A stretch of DNA of 64,000 nucleotides from Pseudoselenomonas ruminantium (GTDB lineage Bacteria; Bacillota; Negativicutes; Selenomonadales; Selenomonadaceae): positions 1 to 64,000 of the forward strand of contig CACZHK010000015.1 in assembly GCA_902780915.1 (NCBI GenBank). The letters are read 5' to 3'. Every line of letters begins with the position of its first letter. The stretch's first letter is position 1. The notes under the pieces were generated by a model. That model worked only from the letters and a program-made list of their open reading frames with translations. It was not told the DNA's origin and made no database searches. Made by a program: the position numbers and the translations under genes. Below are positions 43,008-51,182 of this stretch, in pieces.

Positions 43008-44022
43008 TGGCTTCTTCATCTCCTTCGTTCAGGATCTCATCTTCACTCAAGATCCTGGTAATCTGTACCGCCATCTTTTTGCCAGAAGTTCCCGGGCGGC
43101 AGAAGAACTTGGCCTTGCGGCCTATCCTGCACTTCAGTTCATCATCCACCTTGGTGTCAAGCTGGAGCACATCCCCAAAGCCCAAAGTAAGGAATTCGTT
43201 GATAGTAATATTGATATCCCCCATCTCCACCAGGAATGGCACCCTGGTCCTCTCGATTTTCCTTTGCAGGATCTTCACCTGCTCCGGATCATCATCCTTG
43301 GAAACAGAAGATGCCACCCAGAAGGTAGTAGTGAGCTTTGACATGACCGGTTCCAATACCAGATAAGGTATGCAGATATTCATCATGCCCTCTACCTCTC
43401 CCACCTTCATCTGGATGGTCACGATGACCACCATATCGCTGGGGGGGACAATCTGGGTAAACTGGGGATTTGACTCCGTAGCCTCAAGACTGGGATAGAA
43501 CTCCACCACATTGGCCCAGGCCTCCTTCAAGTGGCTGGTGGCCTTCTCCACAAAGCGCCGCATGACGGCTTCCTCTATCTCGGTAAGGACACGGGTCTTG
43601 ATGCCGCTCTTGCCCTCCCCGCCAAAGACGCGGTCTATGAAAGCAAAAGCAATCTCTGTGTTGACCTCCATGATGATATTGCCCTTCAGCGGAGGCACCG
43701 CCAGGATGCTTATGACCGAAGGGTTGGCCAGTGACTGGACAAACTCCTGATAAGTCAGCTGCTCCACCGAAGCCACTTCCACATTCACCATAGTGCGAAG
43801 GTGCGTGGAGAGATAAGTGTTAAGAAGTCTCGAAAAGCTCTCATGGAGCATGAACAGAGTGCGAATCTGGTCCTTGGAAAATTTATCAGGGCGCTTGAAA
43901 TCGTATGTCTTGACTTTTTTCTGTTCTTCGTCTGCCTTGACCTCTTCCGCCGATACTGAGCCGTCCGACAATGCGGACAACAGCTTGTCTATCTCGGATT
44001 GGGAAAGTACGTCATCTGCCAA
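43000..44022 (-). CDS. fliM: flagellar motor switch protein FliM
   Basis: A 340-aa C-ring protein. The N-terminal LSQSEIDKLLSAL peptide binds CheY-P. A CheC-like middle domain without phosphatase residues and a C-terminal SpoA domain (about 255-325) follow. It transmits CheY-P binding to the rotor. It overlaps fliY by 8 nt and follows fliL. Confidence 0.94.
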   Translation of the reverse strand: MADDVLSQSEIDKLLSALSDGSVSAEEVKADEEQKKVKTYDFKRPDKFSKDQIRTLFMLHESFSRLLNTYLSTHLRTMVNVEVASVEQLTYQEFVQSLANPSVISILAVPPLKGNIIMEVNTEIAFAFIDRVFGGEGKSGIKTRVLTEIEEAVMRRFVEKATSHLKEAWANVVEFYPSLEATESNPQFTQIVPPSDMVVIVTIQMKVGEVEGMMNICIPYLVLEPVMSKLTTTFWVASSVSKDDDPEQVKILQRKIERTRVPFLVEMGDINITINEFLTLGFGDVLQLDTKVDDELKCRIGRKAKFFCRPGTSGKKMAVQITRILSEDEILNEGDEEANE

Positions 44023-44055
44023 TCTTCGCCCTCCTTCCTGCTTTATAAAATCTGG

Positions 44056-44559
44056 TTACTGGAGCAGGAAGCTAGTTATATAGACATCGTACACGGAACC
44101 TTGCCCTAAGCGCTCATTGAGCTCGTCTTTAAGCTTCTTCTTCAGTTCATCCTGCTTGGCAGCATCAAACTCGTCCAGCTTGGCGCTCCTGAGCATCTGC
44201 ATGGTGGTGTCCAGGATCTTGGTCTCTGCCATGGGCTGGAGGACACCCTCCACGATATTGTCCTTCTTGCCGGGGTTCATCTCCAGGACAATGCTGGCCT
44301 TGAGGAACTTGCCGGCCTTCTGGCCTCCCACGTTCACCAATATTCCTTCCTTGGCATCACCGAGCTTGATGAAGACTCCCGGGTCATGGTGCTCATTGAC
44401 TGACTCATTCTGGGGATTGGACATCATCTTCGTAGTCACGAAGAAGGAAATGCCCCCCGCAAGTATCAAACCTACCAGCACAAGCACTACGACCAATACG
44501 ATGGGAGATTTCTTTTTTTCTTCTGGCGCAGCTTCTTGTTCTTTCTCTTCGTCAGCCAT
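44056..44559 (-). CDS. fliL: flagellar basal body-associated protein FliL
   Basis: A 167-aa single-pass membrane protein: a short acidic cytosolic N-terminus, a membrane helix at about residues 17-38, and a periplasmic domain ending LGQGSVYDVYITSFLLQ, the typical FliL tail. It supports stator function. It lies between flbD and fliM. Confidence 0.92.
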   Translation of the reverse strand: MADEEKEQEAAPEEKKKSPIVLVVVLVLVGLILAGGISFFVTTKMMSNPQNESVNEHHDPGVFIKLGDAKEGILVNVGGQKAGKFLKASIVLEMNPGKKDNIVEGVLQPMAETKILDTTMQMLRSAKLDEFDAAKQDELKKKLKDELNERLGQGSVYDVYITSFLLQ

Positions 44560-44594
44560 TTATAAATCCCTCCATTTGAGCATGACCTGCAGTT

Positions 44595-44792
44595 TCAGAA
44601 TTTGAGCGCCTTGCGATACTTCATCACCCGGCGGACTATCTCATCCATGGGCTCCTCCACAATCAGCTTCTTGCCATTTAGGAGGGTAATGACTGTATCC
44701 GGCGTTTCTTCCACAGTTTCTATTATTTCGGCATTGAGTACGAATTCTCCTTTTTTATTTGTCTGGGAATTGAATCTTGTTAGTTTTATCAT
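44595..44792 (-). CDS. flbD: FlbD family protein
   Basis: A 65-aa protein beginning MIKLTRFNSQTN and containing FVLNAEIIETVEETPDTVITLLNGKKLIV (in parts), the standard short FlbD found after flgE in Firmicute flagellar operons. The start at 44792 has GGGGG about 8 nt upstream; a longer frame extends into the leader without support. Function is not established. Here it is the first gene after a terminator, with no flgE before it. Confidence 0.9.
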   Translation of the reverse strand: MIKLTRFNSQTNKKGEFVLNAEIIETVEETPDTVITLLNGKKLIVEEPMDEIVRRVMKYRKALKF

Positions 44793-44845
44793 TTTTGCAT
44801 CCCCCTGACTTCGGAAGCACGACTTTGCTCCCACGCAATGATCCC

Positions 44846-44874
44846 TCAATATTCCCTAAAAATGCTCTTGTCAT
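44846..44874 (-). promoter_or_regulatory. possible promoter of the flbD-fliL-fliM-fliY operon
   Basis: ATGACA and TATTGA with 17-bp spacing on the minus strand, downstream of the flgD terminator and about 50 nt before flbD. The -10 is weak, but the terminator upstream implies that some promoter lies here. Confidence 0.4.
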
Positions 44875-44927
44875 ATCTTTTCGTCACGGACAGGCCATTT
44901 CCCTTTTTTTATTATCATTTTCCCACG

Positions 44928-44971
44928 AAAAAAAGGCAGCCAGCTCACAATGAGCCGGGAAGCTGCCTTTT
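44928..44971 (-). terminator. terminator after flgD, dividing the flagellar cluster
   Basis: AAAAGGCAGC and GCTGCCTTTT bracket an inner stem (GGCTCA/TGAGC) and are followed on the minus strand by a run of T. It ends the flgB-to-flgD transcript in the place where flgE is normally found. Confidence 0.85.
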
Positions 44972-44991
44972 GACTGCCCCCAAGATTCATC

Positions 44992-45534
44992 TCAGCCACC
45001 GTTTCCGGTCGCTCCCTCTCCTATGCGCGTGACATCTCCCACCTTCACCTGATAAGTCCTGCCCTTTTCTTCGGCTATGATGGTGGGGCTGCCGTCGGAA
45101 ATGCTGACACCTGTGACCTTGCCCTCGTGCTTCACAGAGCTGATCTTCATATTGCCTTCCTCGTCACGGTAGCTGACAGATTCATTCCACTGGAGATCCT
45201 GGCCGATCATATGGCTGAGCTGTCCCACCAGCACGGAGGTGTCAATGTTTGATACCAGGTTGGAAACATTAGAAAGCCCGTCCGCCACGTTGGTCATCTG
45301 CTCCAAAGCTGAGAACTGGGCCAGTTGGGCCAGGTACTCACCATTATCCTGAGGATCAAGGGGGTCCTGGTACTGCATCTGAGTCACCAGCAACTGCAGG
45401 AAGGCATCCTTGCCCAGAGCAGAATTGTCCTTGACCTGCTGGGCAGTCTTCTCTGCTGCGTATTTGGCTGCATCATAAGTTATGCCATCTACCGTAATGG
45501 TATTGAGCAACGTTGAATCCGACATGATATCCAT
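44992..45534 (-). CDS. flgD: flagellar hook assembly scaffold protein FlgD
   Basis: A 180-aa protein with the FlgD N-terminal block LGKDAFLQLLVTQMQYQDPLDP and QFSALEQMTN, and a C-terminal domain of mixed strands (VTGVSISDGSPTII region). It caps the growing hook. Family members are usually 140-230 aa. It follows fliK by 15 nt and ends in a terminator; hook protein gene flgE does not follow. Confidence 0.93.
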   Translation of the reverse strand: MDIMSDSTLLNTITVDGITYDAAKYAAEKTAQQVKDNSALGKDAFLQLLVTQMQYQDPLDPQDNGEYLAQLAQFSALEQMTNVADGLSNVSNLVSNIDTSVLVGQLSHMIGQDLQWNESVSYRDEEGNMKISSVKHEGKVTGVSISDGSPTIIAEEKGRTYQVKVGDVTRIGEGATGNGG

Positions 45535-45549
45535 CTTCCCTTCTATGCC

Positions 45550-47163
45550 TTAAACGCGATAATCTACACCATCATCAGCGGTATTTTCCTCTCCCTGAGC
45601 TGAAGCCGCCGCCGCCAGATCATCCGCTTCCTCTGCATAATCCTCAGGCTTCCTGTCACCTGTGAACCGCCCCTGGGAGCCCTGCTGCCAGGCCTGCTGG
45701 CCCTGGCCCTGGGGCAGCTGCCCATCCGGCAGCCCCGAGAAGACCTCCACGCTGTCTACCTTGAGTCCCTGATCGTTCAGTTCCTGACGAAGCTGCACCA
45801 GGCTGTTTTCAATGATGGTGCGCACCTGGGCGTTGTCGCTGTGGAAAGAAGCCGTAACTGCCCCACTTTCCGTCACGGAAATCTTCAAGGTAAGATTCCC
45901 CAAGTGTTCAGGCTTCAGGTGAATCACCATTTCCGTGTCCCCGCCGCTGCGGATAAGGCGGGCCTGTTCTACGATCTGCCTTGGCACCTCAAAGTCCGCC
46001 TGTGGCTCCGGGGCAGCCTGGGGCGTATCTGCGCTGGCAACTATTTCCTGCACCTGCTGGAAGTTTGCTACCTGGGCTGCTGCCCCATGATGACCAGCCA
46101 TCTGGGGCTGTGAGGCAGCCGTTGCCGTCTCCTCTGTCTCCAGCGCAGCTGCAAGCTCAGTCTGCCTGGCCTGGCCGCTTTCCTGCTGTCCCTGGCCAAA
46201 GCTCATCTCCGCCTGGCTTCCCTGATCGTGAAGCATGCGCAGTGGCTGCACCTCCGGCTGGCTTTCAACTGAGATATTATTCCCTAAAAGCGCTTGCAGA
46301 TTCTCATTCCTTGCCGGAACCGTCTCCGCAGCAGCCGCTGCTGCAGCCAGCTGTGGCTGCACAGCCTGCACAGGCACAGACCTGGCTTCAGGCCGAGCCT
46401 GCTCCGGGGCAGGTGCTTCCGCCACCGGCAATGCTTCCTGCTGCCTTGGTCTTGCTGCCTGGCGCAAGGCCGCCCCCAGGGGGTCAGTTGGTTCTGCTTC
46501 CTGCAGCGGCTGCCCCAGCTGCCAGAGATTCCTTGGCTCACCTGGCATCTGCAGGGAATATTCTCTGCCGGCTGCCTCCTGCAGCGGCATGCCCTGCGGC
46601 AAATTCGCCCTGCCCTGCTGCAACATGCTTCCCTTCATCTGGAGTTCCGTTCTTCCCTGTGCTTCCGCCCTCTGGCTGGAGGTCAGATCTCCGGAGAGCA
46701 TGGCCAGAAAATCCTTGTTTTTTTGCGCTGCCTCATCGCTTTGGGGCAAAAGGCTGCGAAGGTTCTGCTCCACCGGTTTATCTGCCGCCACAAAATCAGG
46801 TGATGTCTTTATAAAATCTTCACTTATCGGTGCCTCTTCGGAAAAGTCAGCTACAGCAGCAGGTGCTTCTGCCTGCATTTCCTGCGCTGCGAGCTGCTGC
46901 ACCGGCAACGCCATGACCATGGCCAATGGGCTCTGGGGCGCGCCTTCCCTGCCGCTGCCGCCATCCCTTGCGTCCGTATCCTGTGGAGTGTCATCCTTGC
47001 CTGCTGATACTAGTTCATTTTGGACCTCCTGCTGCAGGCGGCCCAGTGCTTCATCGAACTTCCCCTTCGACGAGCCGTCAAGGACGCTGCCTGCCGTTCC
47101 CTTGCCCCCCTTGGCAGGGGCTGGAGACTGTACATTCAGCGCCATAACATTTGCGTTTGTCAT
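45550..47163 (-). CDS. fliK: flagellar hook-length control protein FliK
   Basis: A protein of about 537 aa. A long Gln/Ala/Pro-rich, probably disordered N-terminal region (about 1-390) acts as the ruler. The C-terminal Flg_hook domain (TEMVIHLKPEHLGNLTLKI, then VRTIIENSLVQLRQELNDQGL) contacts FlhB to switch export specificity. The ATG at 47163 has AGGAGGT about 9 nt upstream, so the 20-residue longer frame is not used. It sits between ylxF-like and flgD. Confidence 0.9.
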   Translation of the reverse strand: MTNANVMALNVQSPAPAKGGKGTAGSVLDGSSKGKFDEALGRLQQEVQNELVSAGKDDTPQDTDARDGGSGREGAPQSPLAMVMALPVQQLAAQEMQAEAPAAVADFSEEAPISEDFIKTSPDFVAADKPVEQNLRSLLPQSDEAAQKNKDFLAMLSGDLTSSQRAEAQGRTELQMKGSMLQQGRANLPQGMPLQEAAGREYSLQMPGEPRNLWQLGQPLQEAEPTDPLGAALRQAARPRQQEALPVAEAPAPEQARPEARSVPVQAVQPQLAAAAAAAETVPARNENLQALLGNNISVESQPEVQPLRMLHDQGSQAEMSFGQGQQESGQARQTELAAALETEETATAASQPQMAGHHGAAAQVANFQQVQEIVASADTPQAAPEPQADFEVPRQIVEQARLIRSGGDTEMVIHLKPEHLGNLTLKISVTESGAVTASFHSDNAQVRTIIENSLVQLRQELNDQGLKVDSVEVFSGLPDGQLPQGQGQQAWQQGSQGRFTGDRKPEDYAEEADDLAAAASAQGEENTADDGVDYRV

Positions 47164-47263
47164 ACGGCTCACACCTCCTCTCACGTAATGTATCGACAAA
47201 AGGAACGGATTCCTTAAGCCCAAAATGGAATCCGTCCCTGATTTTCACATTTATTTTTCATCC

Positions 47264-47878
47264 TCACTGGGCAGCTTTGGCCTCTGCCCCCTCGCCTTGC
47301 CGGGCTTCTGCTTCCATCTGCTTCTCTATGTCAGCAGCCGTCTGCAGGTTCTTGCGCGTTCCCTCATAGATAATCTGGGTGAGACGGGCGGCCTTGGCAG
47401 GCTCGAACTCCGACAAGACTTTAGAAGCTGTGCCTTCATCCATCTTCTGCAGGATGGTCACCGCCAGGTCATCGTCCAGAGCATCCATGGCCTCTGCCGC
47501 ATCCTTGGGCTTCATGCCATTGTACAGCCGGGCAAGCTTGGAGACGCGCTTCTTTTCCGCCGCCTCACGTTGCTGCATCTGCTCCTCGATCTCTTTCTTG
47601 GACAGGGTGATCTTCTTGGACTGCTTCTTTTCCTCCGTCTTAGGCTTCACATCCTCCAGGGGCTTATCTTCCATTTCCTCCTGCTCCGGAGGCGGCTTGA
47701 CGAAGTACTGGCCCACCACTGGCAGATTGTACAGCCCCAGCTTCTCATTCATTTCCGCCGTATCAAAGATGCGCAGGTATACTCCCAGGGCAAAGCCGCC
47801 AATGACCAGCACCAGGAGAAGGAAAAGCATCAATATGATCTTGAAGATTTTCTTTCCTCCGCCTTTTTTCTCTGCCAT
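47264..47878 (-). CDS. YlxF/MotE-like flagellar protein (MgtE N-terminal-like domain)
   Basis: A 204-aa protein. An N-terminal membrane helix (about residues 12-33), a charged coiled-coil middle part, and a C-terminal helical repeat resembling the MgtE intracellular N domain (RLYNGMKPKDAAEAMDALDDDLAVTILQKM in parts, then ASKVLSEFEPAKAARLT). Bacillus YlxF has this design and the same place, between fliJ and fliK; related MotE proteins stabilise the stator in other bacteria. It is not a magnesium transporter. Confidence 0.82.
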   Translation of the reverse strand: MAEKKGGGKKIFKIILMLFLLLVLVIGGFALGVYLRIFDTAEMNEKLGLYNLPVVGQYFVKPPPEQEEMEDKPLEDVKPKTEEKKQSKKITLSKKEIEEQMQQREAAEKKRVSKLARLYNGMKPKDAAEAMDALDDDLAVTILQKMDEGTASKVLSEFEPAKAARLTQIIYEGTRKNLQTAADIEKQMEAEARQGEGAEAKAAQ

Positions 47879-47912
47879 CTTATCTCCTGCCTTCGTTTAT
47901 AGTCTGCTTGCG

Positions 47913-48575
47913 TCATTGATACAGGTCAAGCACCTTGTCCACGTAATCCTGAGTCTCCGGATAGGGAGGCACTCCGCCGTACTTCTTCACAGCATTGGGG
48001 CCGGCATTGTATGCTGCCACGGCCTTCTTCACATCCCCGCCGAAGTTGTCCAGCATCTGCCGCAGATACTTGGCGCCACCTTCGATGTTCTGCTGCTTGT
48101 CATAGGGATCCACGCCCAGAGAAGCTGCCGTATCAGGCATCAGCTGCATGACACCTATGGCACCTGCAGGAGACTCAGCCCCCTGATTGCCGCCGGATTC
48201 CACCTCAGCTACAGCCGAGACCAGCCTGGGATCCACCTGATACTTGTCTGAGGCAGCCTTGACCATCTGGCTCAAGGGCGCATCCGAGAGCAGGGTGCCT
48301 CCCCCTCTGTTATGAGGCGCATGGCCCGTGAGACTGACCTCACGCGGGGACGCCCCTTCCTTCGGGGCAGATGCATCACCAGCCCGCCCGGCTGATGACG
48401 CAGGTCCAGCACCTTCCGCCAGGGCTGGCTGATTCTTGTCGCCCTTATGCATGGCTTTGTTCAGCACGCTGTCAAAGTCCATGCCAGGCACGCCGCCCGG
48501 GACGCCGAACTTGTCCTGAATAGCCGCAATGCGGGCCTGAATATGCTTTACCCCCGACAAATCCATCTCAATCAT
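47913..48575 (-). CDS. lytic transglycosylase (SLT domain) in flagellar operon
   Basis: A 220-aa protein. The C-terminal SLT domain (about residues 108-220) contains AEVESGGNQGAESPAGAIGVMQLMPDTAASLG (in parts), with the catalytic Glu in VESGG, and AVAAYNAGPNAV. It cleaves peptidoglycan, probably to let the rod or hook pass. There is no signal peptide, so export would be through the flagellar apparatus or another route; the N-terminal 100 residues are low-complexity. Its start overlaps the fliJ stop (ATGA). Confidence 0.9.
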   Translation of the reverse strand: MIEMDLSGVKHIQARIAAIQDKFGVPGGVPGMDFDSVLNKAMHKGDKNQPALAEGAGPASSAGRAGDASAPKEGASPREVSLTGHAPHNRGGGTLLSDAPLSQMVKAASDKYQVDPRLVSAVAEVESGGNQGAESPAGAIGVMQLMPDTAASLGVDPYDKQQNIEGGAKYLRQMLDNFGGDVKKAVAAYNAGPNAVKKYGGVPPYPETQDYVDKVLDLYQ

Positions 48576-49036
48576 GAAGCGGTCTCCCTCCTAGCCCTCA
48601 TGGTAAGCTGCAACCCCAGCTCATCCAAGAATTTCTGCTCCTCGAACATGACCTGCTCATTGTACTCCCGCAGGCGCTTTTCCTTGAGCTGCTCTATGCT
48701 CTTCAAATAAGTCATGACTTCCATGAGCGCTTTCAGCTTTTTCTGCTTCTCCCCCTGAGTCTGGAGGATGATGCCCTGCTGGATCTCTATCTGCTCCCGC
48801 TTCCAGGCAAAGAAGCGGTTGAAGCTCATCAGCTTGCCAATGGTTATCCTGGCTCCCTCCTGAGAGAGCGCCTCATAGTCACGCTGGCCCTGCTCCATTT
48901 CGTTTATCAGGAAGTGAAGCTGCTCCTTCTGCTCCTCCAGACGCCGGGAAACCTCAGCGAACTTCACTTCCGCATCTTCCTTCTTCATGCGGGTGACTTT
49001 CAGCAGTGTCTCCAGCTGGAACTTGAATTTTTTCAT
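48572..49036 (-). CDS. fliJ: flagellar export chaperone FliJ
   Basis: A 154-aa almost wholly coiled-coil protein: FKFQLETLLKVTRMKKEDAEVKF at the N-terminus and IEQLKEKRLREYNEQVMFEEQKFLDELG near the end are typical. It works inside the FliI ATPase ring. It begins 6 nt after fliI. Confidence 0.9.
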   Translation of the reverse strand: MKKFKFQLETLLKVTRMKKEDAEVKFAEVSRRLEEQKEQLHFLINEMEQGQRDYEALSQEGARITIGKLMSFNRFFAWKREQIEIQQGIILQTQGEKQKKLKALMEVMTYLKSIEQLKEKRLREYNEQVMFEEQKFLDELGLQLTMRARRETAS

Positions 49037-49042
49037 GCTTCA

Positions 49043-50365
49043 TCACCCTGAGATGCCAGTCAGCTTCTGCTCCGTAGTCTCAAAGGAGTCCACTTCGAAG
49101 ATGCCCTGGCAGAGGAAATCATTGATGCTGTCGATTTTCTGCACAGCCTCATCTATCTTCTTGCTGGAGCCCTTCACATAGGCCCCGATATGGATAAGGT
49201 CCTCTGCTTCTTTATACACCGCCATCAGCTGCCGCATGGACTGGGCAGCCTTCAGATGCTTGTCCTCCACCACTTCGTTCATGACACGGCTGACGCTGGC
49301 CAGAATGTCTATGGCAGGGAAGTGGTTCTGGGCGGCAATGGCGCGGGACAGCACGATATGCCCATCCAGAATGCTTCGCACCGCGTCGGCGATGGGCTCA
49401 TTCATGTCATCGCCATCTACCAGCACTGTGTAGATGCCGGTAATGGAGCCCTTGTCGCTGGTGCCCGCCCGTTCCAAAAGCCTGGGCAGAAGGGCAAAGA
49501 CCGAAGGAGTGTACCCGCGGGTAGCCGGCGGTTCCCCAATGGTCAGCCCCACTTCACGCTGTGCCATGGCAAAACGGGTGACGGAATCCATCATGAGGAT
49601 GACCTTATGCCCTTGGTCGCGGAAATACTCCGCAATGGCGGTGGCTGTCATGGCGCCCTTGATGCGCACCAGAGCCGGGGTATCTGAGGTGGCTACCACC
49701 ACCACGGACCGCTTGAGGCCCTCCTCCCCCAGATCCCTCTCGATGAAGTCTCGCACCTCGCGGCCGCGCTCTCCCACAAGAGCAATGACGCTGATATCAG
49801 CCTCAGTATTTCTGGCAATCATGGAAAGCAGGGTGGACTTGCCCACCCCGGAGCCTGCCATGATGCCGATGCGCTGGCCCTCCCCCATGGTGATGAGGCC
49901 GTCTATGGCCCGCACCCCCACGTAAAGGCTGTCCTTGATGCGGGGACGGGTAAGCGGTGGCGGCGGAGGTGCCTGCAGGGGATATTCCTCCTTCATGAGC
50001 AGGGGGCCCTTGCCGTCCATAGGATTGCCCAGGCCATCCAGCACCCGCCCCAAAAGTTCCGGGCCCACCTTGACCTGGAGCATCTTCTGGGCAGACACCA
50101 CTTCGCAGCCCGGCCCTATGCCCTGCATCTCACCAACCGGCATGAGCATGACATAGCCCTCCCGGAACCCCACCACCTCGGCGGGAATGGGAGGGACATC
50201 GGGAAAGTGGGAGCTGACATAGCAGAGCTCTCCCACGCTCACCGTGGGGCCCTGGGATTCGATGACCAGGCCGATGACCTGGGTCACCTTGCCTGTAAGC
50301 TTCATGCTGTGGCAGCCCGCAATGGCTTCCCTGAACTTGTCTATATCAACCTGCACAGGCCCCAC
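49043..50365 (-). CDS. fliI: flagellum-specific ATPase FliI
   Basis: A 440-aa F1-type ATPase of the export apparatus. Walker A is GSGVGKSTLLS, with VGERGREVRDFIE and Walker B MMDSVTRFAMAQREVGL. The C-terminal KGSSKKIDEAVQKID helix is typical. The length agrees with the family. It follows fliH. Confidence 0.95.
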   Translation of the reverse strand: MGPVQVDIDKFREAIAGCHSMKLTGKVTQVIGLVIESQGPTVSVGELCYVSSHFPDVPPIPAEVVGFREGYVMLMPVGEMQGIGPGCEVVSAQKMLQVKVGPELLGRVLDGLGNPMDGKGPLLMKEEYPLQAPPPPPLTRPRIKDSLYVGVRAIDGLITMGEGQRIGIMAGSGVGKSTLLSMIARNTEADISVIALVGERGREVRDFIERDLGEEGLKRSVVVVATSDTPALVRIKGAMTATAIAEYFRDQGHKVILMMDSVTRFAMAQREVGLTIGEPPATRGYTPSVFALLPRLLERAGTSDKGSITGIYTVLVDGDDMNEPIADAVRSILDGHIVLSRAIAAQNHFPAIDILASVSRVMNEVVEDKHLKAAQSMRQLMAVYKEAEDLIHIGAYVKGSSKKIDEAVQKIDSINDFLCQGIFEVDSFETTEQKLTGISG

Positions 50366-50390
50366 ACCCAGTCCCCCTTCTGACCAAAAG

Positions 50391-51182
50391 TCACATCTTC
50401 ACTTCCTGCACTGCCTGGCGGATGAGTTCCATCTGAGTAGCCAGACGTGCATCTACGCTGCCATTGGGTGTCTCCACCATGCAGTCCCCAGGCTTCAGAG
50501 CTTCATCTGCATGAATTTCCAGCACCGCATCACCGGCGGTGAGAATCTGCCGGAGCTCATCCCTGGCCATGAGCACAAAATCATAGGAGGCGGGCGGCAC
50601 ACTCACCACCAGCCTCTTCTGGTCATTTACCTTGAGGATAGCCTCCCTCACCAAGGGGAGAACCATCTGGGGCACGTCTATGAAGTGCTGGGGCAGCACT
50701 TTCTCCACCACCCCCATGGCAATGGCTATCACATCATTTTCTGCCTTCTGAAGGTAATCGAAAGTAGCTTCCTCCGCATCCCGCAGAGTCTTTTCCGCCC
50801 TGGCAGCAGAGGCATTGAGCTCATCCTGAAGGCTCTGGCGGATTTCTTTCTCCCCGTCCTCGCGCCCCTGCCTCAGGCCTTCTTCATATCCTTTGGTGCG
50901 TGCTTCCTCTTTGCAGGCTTCTATTTCAGCCTTGGCTTCCTCCATGAGCCGTTCATACTCTGCCTGCCCCTCCTGCTTCATAAGGGCAGCCTGAGCTTCG
51001 GCTTCGCTGAGCATTTCCTTGGCCCGCTGTTCCTTGGCTGAGACTTCCTCCAGCAAGCGAGCCATAGCCTCCTCGTCCACTCCCGGCTCCTCATCTGCCT
51101 CCTTGGGCTTTGAGGGCGCCGGCGGCGCTTTGATGGAGCGGGGAGTTTCCTGCCACTGGGCGTACTTGATGACCTTAGACAA
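50391..51182 (-). CDS. fliH: flagellar assembly protein FliH
   Basis: A 263-aa regulator of FliI. A long Glu/Ala-rich coiled coil (about residues 40-130) leads to the V-ATPase E-like C-terminal domain (AIAMGVVEKVLPQHFIDVPQMV and GDCMVETPNGSVDARLATQMELI, in parts). The start is a TTG at 51182 with GGGAG 9 nt upstream, overlapping the original fliG stop codon (51175-51177). The frame-broken fliG reads on through its first 200 nt in another frame. Confidence 0.9.
   Translation of the reverse strand: MSKVIKYAQWQETPRSIKAPPAPSKPKEADEEPGVDEEAMARLLEEVSAKEQRAKEMLSEAEAQAALMKQEGQAEYERLMEEAKAEIEACKEEARTKGYEEGLRQGREDGEKEIRQSLQDELNASAARAEKTLRDAEEATFDYLQKAENDVIAIAMGVVEKVLPQHFIDVPQMVLPLVREAILKVNDQKRLVVSVPPASYDFVLMARDELRQILTAGDAVLEIHADEALKPGDCMVETPNGSVDARLATQMELIRQAVQEVKM

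Noticed and set aside
47264-47878. Magnesium transporter MgtE
   Set aside because: Only the soluble N-domain-like repeat is present with one membrane anchor; place and design fit YlxF/MotE.
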